Made by a program: the position numbers and the translations under genes
Shown here: positions 1-11,755 of the stretch, piece after piece
How the letters are laid out: the number at the start of each line of letters is the position of its first letter
How positions within the stretch are numbered: position 1 is the stretch's first letter
Source: Thiopseudomonas denitrificans
GTDB taxonomy: Bacteria; Pseudomonadota; Gammaproteobacteria; Pseudomonadales; Pseudomonadaceae
DNA length: 64,000 bases
Reading direction: 5' to 3'
NCBI RefSeq assembly: GCF_002866065.1
Contig: NZ_LNJZ01000009.1
Span: forward strand, 124,001-188,000
Notes under the pieces: generated by a model
Database searches by the model: none
What the model was told of the DNA's origin: nothing
The model's input: the letters and a program-made list of their open reading frames with translations, nothing else

Positions 1-12
1 GCTCAGGCCGGG

Positions 13-341
13 TTATTGTTTATATGCACCCTGACAAGCCAGAAGTTCCTTCTCCCGCTTCCCCATCCGCTTGATATCGACTTCCCTTCTCAGCGCCGTC
101 CCCTTGTCCGCGCACTCTTCGACATACACCATCGCCAGCGCCGGGCTGCTGTTGAAAAAACGTGCGCCCTTGCCGCTCTGGTGCTGTTTGAAGCGCCGCT
201 GCGGGTCGTTGGTGATGCCGCAATACAGCGCACCATTGGCAGCCCGCACCAAATAGACGTACCAGCGGCCCGGGCTAGGCTGCGCTGTCTGTTCTGGGCT
301 AGACTGCGTGCTCTTGTTATCTGACAAACCGTTGAATTCCC

Positions 342-348
<7 letters not shown>
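13..348 (-). CDS. GIY-YIG nuclease-fold protein (YhbQ/UPF0213-like)
   Basis: This 111-residue protein has one GIY-YIG fold. The motif strands read WYVYLV and YCGIT at about residues 29-43, followed by R-F-x-Q-H-x-S-G-K-G-A-R-F, the usual arrangement of the small stand-alone YhbQ-like family. Family members are nuclease-like proteins thought to act on DNA; the substrate here is unknown. The first 27 residues are polar and low in complexity, so translation may begin downstream at a non-ATG codon. The ATG given overlaps the start of the divergent asparaginase-like gene by 7 bp, so the two share their 5' region. Family call is firm, start is not. Confidence 0.8.
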
Positions 349-1503
<1,155 letters not shown>

Positions 1504-1672
1504 CACGGGATGTTTTAGTAACCGGACAGGGGTTCTTTAGTAATCGCCTGCTTCCCCGGTTTCCATTAAGCCCGGGCGGGTTTACATAACCTTTACCCGC
1601 CAGAACTTTATCTGTCTGCCAGTTTTGCTACTGTGTGCGCTCCCGAATGGGCCGGTGAATCTGGAGGGTTCC

Positions 1673-3160
1673 TTGAGCGCACGTCCTGTTTTTATTCTGC
1701 GTCTTGCCATGCGTAGCGGTGTTCTGGCGGCTGCCAGCCTGCTGGGTGCCTGCGCCGTGATCCGGGCGCCCGAGGTGACCCTGTCCGCACCGGCCACGCC
1801 ACCGGCCTGGCAAGTAATCCAGCCTGCCCGGCTGGACCTGCAAACCGACACCGGGGCCGCCAACGATGCGGCGAATAATCTGGCCGGCTGGTGGCAGGCC
1901 CTGCACGACCCGGCACTGAACAAGCTGTTGCAGGCAGTGCTGGCCAACAACCCGTCGATGCAAAGCAGCGGTATCAGTTACCGTCTGGCCGAGCTCAAGG
2001 CCGGCGTGGTCAATGCCGGTTACGGCCCCAAAGCCAATGCCGGCATCAGCAGCTCACAGTCCAGCCCGCTCGGTGAAAGCGGCCACTCCAGCTCGCACAG
2101 CCTGAGCCTGAGCGCCTCCTGGGAGCTCGACCTGTGGGGCGCACGCAGTGCCCAGCGCCAGCAGGCACAAGCCTCGGTGCTGCGTGCCGGGCAGGAAGTA
2201 CGTGCGGCACAGGTCAGCCTGCTGGCCGAAACCGTGCAGGCCTACATCAGCCTGCGCATTGCCCAGGCCAACCAGCAACTGGCAGCACAGACCATAGAGC
2301 TGCGTGCGCAAAGCCATGACCTGGTGCGCTGGGAATACCAGGCCGGCCTGAAAACCGAGCTGGAGCAAAACCAGGCTCTGACCCTGCTGCGCCAGGCCGA
2401 GGCGGTAGCGCCCCAGCATGAGCAGTCCCGGCTGTTGGCCCTGCAACAGCTGGCGGCCCTGCTGGGCGGCGAGTCCACCGAAGCCCTCAAGCCACTGGCT
2501 GAACCGGGTGCCATTCCCGAATTTCAGGGCCCGCAAAGCCTGCGCATTCCCGCCGACGTGCTGCGCCAGCGCCCGGATGTGCTGGCACAGGAGCTGGCCG
2601 TGCAGGAACAGGCCCAGTCGGTCGCACTGGCCCGCATCAGCCGCCTGCCATCCTTTGGTCTGAGCGGCAGCATAGGTACCAGCAGCGACCTGTTTGCCGA
2701 CATTTTCGATGTCGATGCCGCCGTGGCACGGCTGGCCGGCAGCCTGTCGGCGCTGCTGTTTGATGGCGGCGTGCAGCGCTCAAATGTCAAACAGAGCCGA
2801 CTGCTGCTGGATCAGGCCCTGCTGGCCTACCGCAGCAAGCTGCTCACTGCCCAACAGGAAGTGGAAGCGGCCCTGACCCAGCTGGAAACCGCACGGCGGC
2901 AACAGCTTTCCTACCAGCAGGCGCTGGATGCTGCCGAGCAGGCCGCCGAGCTGGCACTGTTCCAGTATGACGCCGGCCTGCTCGACTTCTCCGACCTGCT
3001 GACCACCCAGACCGCGCTGATCAGTGCCCGCAGCAGCCTGCTGGGCAATCGCAGCACCATTCTGGGCAGCTGGATTCAGCTTTATCGCAGCCTGGGCGGC
3101 GGCTGGCAAAACCTGCCACTGCCGGCCACTGCCTTTGCCATGGGTGACACCAATGAATGA
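1673..3160 (+). CDS. TolC/NodT-type outer-membrane efflux lipoprotein
   Basis: This is the outer-membrane channel of a tripartite exporter, with the duplicated coiled-coil plan of the NodT/OprM family (two OEP repeats). The best start is TTG at 1673, just after GGAGGG, giving 495 residues; an ATG at 1709 is the alternative. Either gives a lipoprotein signal whose lipobox reads LLGAC, so the mature protein should be lipid-anchored at Cys. The motif LRQRPDVLAQE typical of the family is near residue 300. It is first in an operon and overlaps the next gene by 8 bp. The exporter lacks RND genes and uses an ABC motor. Confidence 0.9.
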   Translation: MSARPVFILRLAMRSGVLAAASLLGACAVIRAPEVTLSAPATPPAWQVIQPARLDLQTDTGAANDAANNLAGWWQALHDPALNKLLQAVLANNPSMQSSGISYRLAELKAGVVNAGYGPKANAGISSSQSSPLGESGHSSSHSLSLSASWELDLWGARSAQRQQAQASVLRAGQEVRAAQVSLLAETVQAYISLRIAQANQQLAAQTIELRAQSHDLVRWEYQAGLKTELEQNQALTLLRQAEAVAPQHEQSRLLALQQLAALLGGESTEALKPLAEPGAIPEFQGPQSLRIPADVLRQRPDVLAQELAVQEQAQSVALARISRLPSFGLSGSIGTSSDLFADIFDVDAAVARLAGSLSALLFDGGVQRSNVKQSRLLLDQALLAYRSKLLTAQQEVEAALTQLETARRQQLSYQQALDAAEQAAELALFQYDAGLLDFSDLLTTQTALISARSSLLGNRSTILGSWIQLYRSLGGGWQNLPLPATAFAMGDTNE

Positions 3161-4502
3161 AGAACAGAAACAACGCGCCCAAGAACTGGGCCTGATGACG
3201 CCCGCCAGCGGCCGCCTCAAACGCTGGCTGCCGCTGCTGCTGTTGGCGACTGCCGGGCTGGCACTGGCATTGTGGCTATGGCTGCGGCCACAGGAAGCCA
3301 CCCTGCAATACAAGACAGCGCCGGCCCAGCGCCTGGATATTTCGCTTCAGGTCTCGGCCACCGGCCAGATTTCGCCGAAAGACCAGGTGGAGGTCAGCTC
3401 CGAGCTGTCCGGCATCGTCAGCGGCGTGTATGTGGACTTCAATGACTCGGTCGAACAGGGCCAGCTGCTGGCCGAACTGGATACCAGCAAGCTCAATGCC
3501 ACCGTGCTGCAAAAGCAAAGCTCGCTGCGCTCGGCGCAGGCGCAGGTGACCACTGCCCGTGCCAACCTGGAAGAGGCGCAGCTGAATTACAACAACTACC
3601 AGGACGTGTGGAAAAGCAGCAACGGCAAGCACCCGTCCCGCCAGACCATGGACAACACCCGCATCGCGCTGCAAAAAACCAAAGCCAGCCTGGAACAGGC
3701 GCTGGCCAGTGTCGAAAATGCCAAAGCCGACCTGGAATATGCTGAAACCGACCGTGAAAAAAGCCGCATCATCTCGCCCATCGACGGCATTGTGCTGAGC
3801 CGCTCGGTGGAGGTCGGCCAGACGGTGGCCTCTTCACTGTCGGCCCCGACCCTGTTCCTGTTGGCCCGCGACCTGCGCGACATGGAGCTGCTGGTCAACA
3901 TTGACGAGGCCGATATCGGCCAGATCCGTGAAGGCCAGAGCGCCAGCTTCACGGTTGACGCCTACCCCGGGCGACGCTTCAACGCCACCGTGGTGCAGAT
4001 CCGGCTGGCCAGTTCGGCATCCGGCTCATCCAGCACCAGCAGCGTGGTGTCGTACCAGACCGTGCTCAAGGTGGATAACGAGGAATTGCTGTTGCTGCCC
4101 GGCATGACCGCCGTCACCGACATCCAGGTGCAGTCTGCCCGCGACACCCTGGCCGTAGAAAACGCGGCCCTGCGCTACCGCCCCGCCACCCCTGGCGACA
4201 ACAGCACACAAACCGGCCGCGCCACACAGCAAAGCGGGCAGCAAGGCGGCATCATGGGTGCCCTGACATCCCAACGCCGGCCACCCGGAATGGGCCGTCC
4301 AGAACGACGTGCCGGTGAGAATGCTTCGGCCAGCCGGCAGACTGCGCGTCGCCAGGCGGTGATCCATGTACTGCGTGACAACCAGCAGGTGGCGATTCCT
4401 GTCGAAACCGGTATCTCCGACGGTATCCACACCCAGGTACTGGCCGGTGAGCTGCAGGAAGGAGATCTGGTGATTAGCGACGCCGTGCAGGTCAGCAAAT
4501 GA
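3153..4502 (+). CDS. macA: MacA-like periplasmic adaptor (membrane fusion protein)
   Basis: This 449-residue adaptor links the inner-membrane ABC transporter to the outer-membrane channel. It has an N-terminal membrane anchor (about residues 25-43), a biotinyl-lipoyl half motif, a long helical hairpin (about 120-205, rich in Q, A, L and K), the second lipoyl half (IISPIDGIVLSRSVEVGQTV) and beta-barrel domains. A low-complexity Q/G/R segment near 345-395 is unusual and may be a family insertion. The ATG at 3153 overlaps the channel stop; the end overlaps the ATPase start as ATGA. Known substrates of the family are peptides, macrolides and siderophores; the substrate here is unknown. Confidence 0.9.
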   Translation: MNEEQKQRAQELGLMTPASGRLKRWLPLLLLATAGLALALWLWLRPQEATLQYKTAPAQRLDISLQVSATGQISPKDQVEVSSELSGIVSGVYVDFNDSVEQGQLLAELDTSKLNATVLQKQSSLRSAQAQVTTARANLEEAQLNYNNYQDVWKSSNGKHPSRQTMDNTRIALQKTKASLEQALASVENAKADLEYAETDREKSRIISPIDGIVLSRSVEVGQTVASSLSAPTLFLLARDLRDMELLVNIDEADIGQIREGQSASFTVDAYPGRRFNATVVQIRLASSASGSSSTSSVVSYQTVLKVDNEELLLLPGMTAVTDIQVQSARDTLAVENAALRYRPATPGDNSTQTGRATQQSGQQGGIMGALTSQRRPPGMGRPERRAGENASASRQTARRQAVIHVLRDNQQVAIPVETGISDGIHTQVLAGELQEGDLVISDAVQVSK

Positions 4503-5239
4503 ACCGGCAAAGCCTGATCGAGTTCCGGCAGGTGACCAAAACCTATGCCCAGGGCAATACCAGTTACCAGGCGCTCAAGGGGGTCGATTTTTCCATCATG
4601 CCCGGCGAGTTTGTCGCGGTGATGGGCCCTAGCGGTTCGGGCAAGTCCACGGTGATGAACCTGATCGGCTGTCTGGATGTGATCACCAGTGGCGAGTATT
4701 TCTTTCAGGGCGTGCCGGTGTCACAGCTGGACCGTCAGCAACGCGCCCGCTTGCGCCGCCAGCATGTCGGTTTCGTGTTTCAGGGCTTCAACCTGCTGGC
4801 CCGTACCACGGCGCTGAAAAATGTCGAGCTGCCGCTGATCTATCGCGGCATGGGCAAGCGCGAACGCCAGCTGCAGGCGCTGGAAGCACTGGACAAGGTC
4901 GGCCTGCTGCCCTGGGCGCAGCACCGCTCGGAAGAGCTGTCCGGCGGCCAGCAACAGCGCGTTGCCATTGCCCGTGCGCTGGCCATGCAACCGGCGATCC
5001 TGCTGGCGGATGAACCCACCGGCAACCTGGATTCGCAGCGCAGCATGGAAATCATGGAGCTGCTGTACAGCCTGAACCGCGAGCAGAACCTGAGCATCAT
5101 GATGGTCACCCACGAGGCCGACATGGCCGCCTACGCCAGCCGCATCATGCATTTTGTCGATGGCCGGATGGACAGCGACCAGCCCAACCAGCCAGTGCTG
5201 GCCAGCCACCCCGCAGCGGAGAATGCATCATGTTCCTGA
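4499..5239 (+). CDS. ABC transporter ATPase of MacB/LolD type
   Basis: This 246-residue ATPase has Walker A GPSGSGKST near residues 43-51, signature LSGGQQQRVAIARAL near 145-159, and Walker B ILLADEPTGNLDS directly after. It powers the type VII (mechanotransmission) ABC exporter encoded with the neighbouring adaptor and permease. In E. coli MacB the ATPase and permease are one chain; here they are two genes. The ATGA overlap with the adaptor and the 10 bp overlap with the permease imply coupled translation. Confidence 0.93.
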   Translation: MNRQSLIEFRQVTKTYAQGNTSYQALKGVDFSIMPGEFVAVMGPSGSGKSTVMNLIGCLDVITSGEYFFQGVPVSQLDRQQRARLRRQHVGFVFQGFNLLARTTALKNVELPLIYRGMGKRERQLQALEALDKVGLLPWAQHRSEELSGGQQQRVAIARALAMQPAILLADEPTGNLDSQRSMEIMELLYSLNREQNLSIMMVTHEADMAAYASRIMHFVDGRMDSDQPNQPVLASHPAAENASCS

Positions 5240-6447
5240 GCATGTTTGGCAACGCCCTGATACTGGCGCTGCAGGAAATCCGCCACAATATTCTGCGTTC
5301 GGTGCTGACCACGCTGGGCATCATCATCGGCGTGGCGGCGGTCATCACCATGGTCACGCTGGGCCGAAGTGCCACCCAGCAGGTGACCGAACAGGTAGCC
5401 AGCCTGGGCAGCAACCTGCTGATGCTCAATCGTGGCCAGGGCTTTGGCCCGGGGCGTGACCGGGTCAGCGCACCGGCGTTCAAGCTGGAGGATGTCGATG
5501 CCATCCGCCGTGAGGTGGCCGGCATCCAGGCCATTGCGCCACTGAGCAGCAGCAACGCCACCCTGGTGGTCGGCAACAACAACTGGAGCTCCAGCATTCG
5601 TGGCAGCACCAACGAGTTCATTGTCGCCGGCAACTGGACGCTGGGCGAGGGCCGCGAATTCACCGAAGATGAGGAAACACGAGGCGGCAATGTCTGCATC
5701 ATCGGCCGTACCGTCAACAGCGAGCTGTTTGCCAGCCAGGGCAGCGCACTGGGCAAGACCCTGCGGGTCGGCCGTTATGCCTGCACCGTGATCGGAGTGT
5801 TCAAGGGCAAGGGCCAGACCAGCTTTGGCCAGGACCAGGACGATGTGGTGCTGATGCCCTTCCCCACCTTTGCCCAGCGCATGGCCGGCAGCCGTGACGT
5901 ACACCAGATTTATGTCTCGCTGGAAGACGGCATCGACAGCGAGCACGTCAAAAGCCGGCTGACCACACTGATGAAGGAAAGGCGCAACCAGACCAGCAGC
6001 CAGAACTTCAGCATCATGGACACCGCCGAGCTGTCCGATGCGCTGACCAACACCAGCCGCACCATGACCCGCCTGCTTGGCGCGGTGGCCGGTGTCAGCC
6101 TGCTGGTCGGCGGCATTGGCATCATGAACATCATGCTGGTATCGGTCACCGAGCGCACCCGCGAAATCGGCATCCGCCTGTCGATTGGCGCGCTGGAGCA
6201 TGAGGTGCTGTGGCAGTTTCTGGTGGAGGCGGTGGTGCTGTCATCGCTGGGCGGGCTGCTCGGGGTCACCCTGTCGGTCGGGCTGTCGTTTGGCCTGTCG
6301 CTACTGATGGGCATGCCTTATGTATTCGACCCCGGCATCAGCCTGCTGGCGTTTGCCTTCTCGGCGCTGATTGGCGTGCTGTTTGGCTACTTCCCGGCCC
6401 GCCGTGCCGCCCGTCTCAACCCGATCGACGCCCTGCGTTCGGCCTGA
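5230..6447 (+). CDS. MacB/FtsX-family ABC permease
   Basis: The 405-residue permease has the four-helix plan of MacB/LolC/FtsX proteins: one N-terminal membrane helix (TTLGIIIGVAAVITMVTLG region, about residues 28-50), a large periplasmic MacB_PCD domain (about 55-270), then three helices in the C-terminal FtsX domain. The segment GGIGIMNIMLVSVTERTREI, a conserved MacB/FtsX signature, is near 295-315. It partners with the ATPase upstream. There is no continuation of the operon after it; the next gene, a thiolase, has its own ribosome site 187 bp on. Confidence 0.92.
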   Translation: MFLSMFGNALILALQEIRHNILRSVLTTLGIIIGVAAVITMVTLGRSATQQVTEQVASLGSNLLMLNRGQGFGPGRDRVSAPAFKLEDVDAIRREVAGIQAIAPLSSSNATLVVGNNNWSSSIRGSTNEFIVAGNWTLGEGREFTEDEETRGGNVCIIGRTVNSELFASQGSALGKTLRVGRYACTVIGVFKGKGQTSFGQDQDDVVLMPFPTFAQRMAGSRDVHQIYVSLEDGIDSEHVKSRLTTLMKERRNQTSSQNFSIMDTAELSDALTNTSRTMTRLLGAVAGVSLLVGGIGIMNIMLVSVTERTREIGIRLSIGALEHEVLWQFLVEAVVLSSLGGLLGVTLSVGLSFGLSLLMGMPYVFDPGISLLAFAFSALIGVLFGYFPARRAARLNPIDALRSA

Positions 6448-6634
6448 CTACAAACGGCAGCAGACCTGCCGGCAACCGATCCGGCATGGCGCAAATCTGC
6501 ATCAATTTTGACGCGTTTCTGTTGCATCGCCCGCAGTTCCCGGCAGTAGTCTGTCAGGTACTTGCAGAACTCTGGACAACGGGCCATTCTGCACGCACAC
6601 TTTTTTATTTTTGGTCACGCTGGAGAACAACAAT

Positions 6635-7828
<1,194 letters not shown>

Positions 7829-8013
7829 TCCGCACTTGTCTTTTTGAGAAGCGGCTCCCACACAGCAAAATGCCGGCCCCGCACACAGTTGCGGGAGTCG
7901 GTGCATGGTTGTCGCAACGGGATCTGCTCCTGTTTTCCACAGCAACGACGGCTGCGCAATAGCTGACTATACTTCAGGCAAAGGACTTGCCTGATACTGC
8001 AAAAGGAGTTTGC

Positions 8014-8566
8014 ATGAATGATCTGTCACCACCCGTAAATCCCGATGATACCAGCGACCACGACAGCCCGTGGAAATCCGCCATCGAGGTGTTTTTCCAG
8101 CCCTGTATGGAGCTGCTGTTCCCGTACGTGGCCAGCCAGCTGGACTGGCACCACGAGCCGGTCTTCATGGACAAGGAGTTACAGAAGCTGACCAGCGACA
8201 GCAGCGACTCACGCCGCCATGTCGACAAGCTGATCCGCCATACCCAAGCAGGAGCTGGACTACTATAATGAACACATCGACCTGATCGAACAGGAGGACG
8301 AAACCATGGGTTACATGGCGATTTATAAGCGTGAATCCTTTGCCAAAGGGATTGAACAAGGGATCGAGCGAGGAATTGAGCAGGGTATCGAACGAGGCAT
8401 TGATAAAGGCCGCGCTGCCACCCTGCGCAAGCAGTTGCAACTCAAATTCCGTGATCTGAATGCTGATGTCCTGGCCCGGCTGGACAACGCCAGCGAAACC
8501 GAGCTGGAGCTGTGGACCGAGCGCATTTTGTTTGCCGACAGCGTGGAAGCGGTATTTGAAGGATAG
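8014..8566 (+). pseudogene. Remnant of an Rpn/YhgA-family nuclease gene
   Basis: The first 75 or so codons read like the start of the Rpn (recombination-promoting nuclease, formerly putative transposase YhgA-like) family: SAIEVFFQPCMELLFPYVAS and then DKELQKL and RRHVDKL. A frame change near 8245 follows, and the second frame resumes at the family C-terminus with a G-I-E-[QR] repeat helix (about 8330-8410) and a final LWTERILFADSVEAVFEG. The central region, some 150-200 codons in intact members, is missing. An internal deletion plus frameshift fits best. A ribosome site AAAAGGAG precedes the ATG at 8014. Confidence 0.65.
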
Positions 8567-8682
8567 GCATCCAACCGTTCGTCAGCTGGCTTCTGTCACG
8601 GCCGGAGGCGGCCCGGTTACGCCGCCGTGCCCGCTTCCTGCAGCATCTGGGCAAACCTCGGCACGCGCTCCAAGGAAACAGC

Positions 8683-9599
8683 ATGTACATTGATCCGGAA
8701 ATCACCTTCCGCAAAATCGAGATTTTCCTGGCCTTCATGGAACACAAGACCCTGACCGGGGCTGCCGAAGCATTGGGCATCAGCACGGTCAGCGTTCCAA
8801 GGCATTGCGCTCGCTGGAAAACGCGCTGAGCTGTCCCCTCTTCAAGAAAGAAGGCCGCCTGCTGTTGCCGCTGCACAGTGCCACCGTGTTTGCAGACAAG
8901 TGCCGGGACATCCAGAAAAACATGCATCAGGCAGTACGCCTGGCCCGTGATGCGGCCGGCTTCTCCTCCGAGCGCTTCAAGCTGGGTTCCATCTACTCGC
9001 TGACGGTGCGCATTGTTCCGGCACTGATCATGGGGCTCAAGCTCAGAAGGAGCAACCTGAACATCGACCTGAACCTCGGCTCCAACAGTGACCTGCTGTT
9101 CCAGCTCCGCAGCATGGAGCTGGATGCCATTCTGATCAGTACGGATTACATCCCGCACAGGTCGGACCTTGAGATATACAACATATTCACGGACGAAATT
9201 TATCTGGCGGTTGCCAACGATTCCCCCTATGCACAGCATGAGACGATCGATCTGCGCAAGCTGAAACAAGACAGTTTCATTACCCTGACCGAAGGCTTTG
9301 CCACCTACCAGGATGGCATGCGGATTTTCGAGGCTGCCGGCTTCAAGCCGAATATCAGCATGCAGGTCAATGATATTTTCACCCTGCTCAGTATGGTCAG
9401 TTCCGGCATGGGTTGTGCCCTGCTGCCCGGGCGTATTGCATCGGTCTATCAGAACCAGATCCGCCTCATCCGCCTGAGCATTCCGGCGGTCAGCGAACAA
9501 AACATCGGGCTGGTGTTTCTCAAGACCAAGGAACATGACCCCAACCTGTTGAGCATGCTGGCCGAGTGCCGGATGTACGCAAAAAAAAGCCAGCCGTGA
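8683..9599 (+). pseudogene. mdcR: Frameshifted LysR-type malonate regulator
   Basis: A LysR-family regulator of about 305 residues that would control the malonate genes. Translation from ATG 8683 gives MYIDPEITFRKIEIFLAFME and the helix-turn-helix start AAEALGISTVSV, then the frame breaks at about 8797-8801. The frame beginning at 8805 resumes with RSLENALSCPLFKKEG and carries the full effector domain to the stop at 9599. One missing base restores a standard LysR helix-turn-helix, so the break is a single-base deletion or a sequencing error. The gene converges on madM. If real, the DNA-binding domain is lost. Confidence 0.75.
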
Positions 9600-9610
9600 C
9601 GGCTGGCCAA
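9582..9610 (-). terminator. Rho-independent terminator of the malonate operon
   Basis: GCCAGCC-GTGAC-GGCTGGC forms a 7 bp GC stem, and on the minus strand it is followed by eight T. It lies 16 bp past the madM stop and also encodes the last codons of mdcR on the other strand. Confidence 0.85.
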
Positions 9611-9625
9611 AAGGTCGAGTGCCCG

Positions 9626-10390
9626 TTATAAAATCGCGTTGGTCACCAGGTACAGCAGTGACGGGCCAAGCAGGCAGCCCAGTGCCGTGTAGAATGCAGC
9701 CGTCAGGCAGCCATAAGGTACAAGTTTGGGATCGGTTGCCGCCAGACCACCGGCCACACCGCTGCTGGTTCCCATCAGGCCGCCAAAGATCACCGCGCTG
9801 CGCGGGTTGTTCAGGCCGATCAGCGGGGCCACAAAAGGCGTCACCACCATGACCAGAATGGCCTTGACCAGTCCGGCCGTAATGGACAGGGCCATCACTT
9901 CCGAGCTTGCGCCAATCGCCGCTCCGGTAACAGGGCCGACAATGTAGGTAACCGCTCCCGCACCAATGGTGGTGACACTGACAGCATCGGTATAACCAAA
10001 CGCCAGCGCCACTCCGGCCCCTGCGATAAAGGATATGAAGACGCCGAGAATAAGTGACAAAACTCCGCTCACTCCCGCCCTTTTCAGCTCTTCAACCTTG
10101 ACGCCATACCCGGTGGCAATAATGGCAAAGTCCCGCAACATGGCGCCGCCAAGGATGCCTATGCCGGAAAACATCGGAATGTCGACAATGCCTTTCTGGC
10201 CGCCGGTGAAAACACCACCGATATAGGACAGGACCAGCCCGATCAGAATGGCAATGGCAGAGCCGTGCAGGCGACCCTTGGTGAACTTGCCGGATATCCA
10301 GTAAGACGCCCACATGGTCACGCCGATCACGGCAAAGCCGCTGATCATTCCATAACTGTTGAGTACTTTGAGAAGTGATTCCATAATCAT
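9626..10390 (-). CDS. madM: Malonate transporter subunit MadM
   Basis: This 254-residue integral membrane protein is the large subunit of the two-component sodium-coupled malonate importer MadLM. Several hydrophobic glycine-rich helices are visible, among them SGFAVIGVTMWASYWISG and GAVTYIVGPVTGAAIGASS. It brings malonate in for the decarboxylase encoded upstream on the same strand. It follows madL by 11 bp and is the last gene of the operon, just before a strong terminator. Confidence 0.93.
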   Translation of the reverse strand: MIMESLLKVLNSYGMISGFAVIGVTMWASYWISGKFTKGRLHGSAIAILIGLVLSYIGGVFTGGQKGIVDIPMFSGIGILGGAMLRDFAIIATGYGVKVEELKRAGVSGVLSLILGVFISFIAGAGVALAFGYTDAVSVTTIGAGAVTYIVGPVTGAAIGASSEVMALSITAGLVKAILVMVVTPFVAPLIGLNNPRSAVIFGGLMGTSSGVAGGLAATDPKLVPYGCLTAAFYTALGCLLGPSLLYLVTNAIL

Positions 10391-10401
10391 GGCCGGGCTC
10401 C

Positions 10402-10794
10402 TTAATGAGTCAGTGACTGGGCTGCGTCAGGAGCCTGCTTGTCCTGCCCCAGACGGGTCAGTACAGGCACCATGATAAAGCTCAGCGTTACTGCAAGAAC
10501 GCCGGCGAGAATGGCCGAGATGCCACCGCTCAAGGCACCGTAGACGTTCTGCTGGGCCGCCATTGCAACCACGATCGGGATGTAGATCGCATTCCAGAAC
10601 TCGATTCCCTGTTCTGTCTTGGGGTTTAGTGCGCTTTTGCTGGACAGGTAGCTGCCACCAAAAATCAGCAGCAGCATGGCAATGCCCACACCACCGACGT
10701 TGGCCGGGATGCCGAACAGGGCTCCAAGCACTTCCCCGATAAAGATGCCTGTCAGGGTACACAGGGACAATAAAGCTACGCCATATATTATCAT
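10402..10794 (-). CDS. madL: Malonate transporter subunit MadL
   Basis: This is the small (130-residue) subunit of the MadLM malonate importer, with about four membrane helices; the N-terminus MIIYGVALLSLCTLTGIFIG is the first. The ATG at 10794 follows an AGGATTAC site. It lies 34 bp after mdcH and 11 bp before madM, so transport and catabolism are transcribed together, as in other Pseudomonas-type mdc clusters. Confidence 0.93.
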   Translation of the reverse strand: MIIYGVALLSLCTLTGIFIGEVLGALFGIPANVGGVGIAMLLLIFGGSYLSSKSALNPKTEQGIEFWNAIYIPIVVAMAAQQNVYGALSGGISAILAGVLAVTLSFIMVPVLTRLGQDKQAPDAAQSLTH

Positions 10795-10828
10795 TTTTGT
10801 AATCCTCAGTTAGCTTTGCAATACGTTG

Positions 10829-11755
10829 TTATTGTTGGGTTAAAACTAGTTTCTGTAGTGTTTCAAGGCTGTTTTCCTGGTATGAGATATTGATTGCTTC
10901 CGGTATGGCTCGCCTCCCAAGATTTGTCAGTACCGAGCCGGGCGCAAGCTGCACATGCAGCCTGACGCCGCGCTCGAATGCGCTTTCCATGACGCCTTGC
11001 CAGTTGACAATGCGACACATGTTGAATGCCAGGTCATCCCTGATGCGCTCGACAGTGGTCAGCAAACGTGCGCTGCTGCCACTCAGATAACGCATGACCG
11101 GCTGTTGCAGGACAACATTTTCAAAAGCCTCCATCAGTTGTCCGGCTTGTTCGTTCAATAACTCACAGTGAGAGGGGACGCTGATACGGATCCGTGTGAC
11201 ACGTCCGTTACCCGTTTCACGCACCTTTTTTTCGACCTCCTCCAGCAACCCTGTCGTGCCGGCCAAGGCATGCTGGTTATCCGCATTGATATTGGCCAGA
11301 TACAAGGGCAGGCCCTGCTGGCGATAGGGTGCCAGCAGCGCTTCCACCTCCGCGATGGTCAGGCCCTGGACTGCCGCCATGGTGTACCCGGACGGATAGG
11401 CTTCCTGCATCAGGCGGCCACGCAGGGACACCAGCTGCAGCGCATCGGCAAAGGCCAGCGCACCGCTGGTCACCGCTGCTGCATAGGCGCCGATGGACAG
11501 GCCGGCGGTATAGGCCGAAAGCCGGGGCAGCCCTTCCAGCAGGCGCCGGGCGCTGGCCACGCCAGCGATCAGCAGGCATAGCTGCACGGCGCGGGTATCT
11601 GCCAAGGCGTGCTCCGAGTCCAGTTGCAGGACATCTTCGTGCAAGGCATCGCCGGCCTCTTCCAGCACCAGCCGGGTCAACGGATGCTGCTGAAGCGCCT
11701 GCAACATGCCCGTTTGCTGTGCCCCCTGTCCGGGGAACGAAAACAGAACACTCAT
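10829..11755 (-). CDS. mdcH: Malonate decarboxylase malonyl-CoA/ACP transacylase
   Basis: The 308-residue enzyme loads a malonyl group onto the malonate decarboxylase carrier protein, starting the catalytic cycle. It has the FabD-like motifs FPGQGAQ near the N-terminus, GLSIGAYAA (nucleophilic Ser) near residue 90, and VPSHCEL (catalytic His) near 195. I set the start at the ATG at 11755, which follows AGGAGGT and overlaps the mdcG stop as ATGA; the longer upstream frame lies inside mdcG. Confidence 0.93.
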   Translation of the reverse strand: MSVLFSFPGQGAQQTGMLQALQQHPLTRLVLEEAGDALHEDVLQLDSEHALADTRAVQLCLLIAGVASARRLLEGLPRLSAYTAGLSIGAYAAAVTSGALAFADALQLVSLRGRLMQEAYPSGYTMAAVQGLTIAEVEALLAPYRQQGLPLYLANINADNQHALAGTTGLLEEVEKKVRETGNGRVTRIRISVPSHCELLNEQAGQLMEAFENVVLQQPVMRYLSGSSARLLTTVERIRDDLAFNMCRIVNWQGVMESAFERGVRLHVQLAPGSVLTNLGRRAIPEAINISYQENSLETLQKLVLTQQ

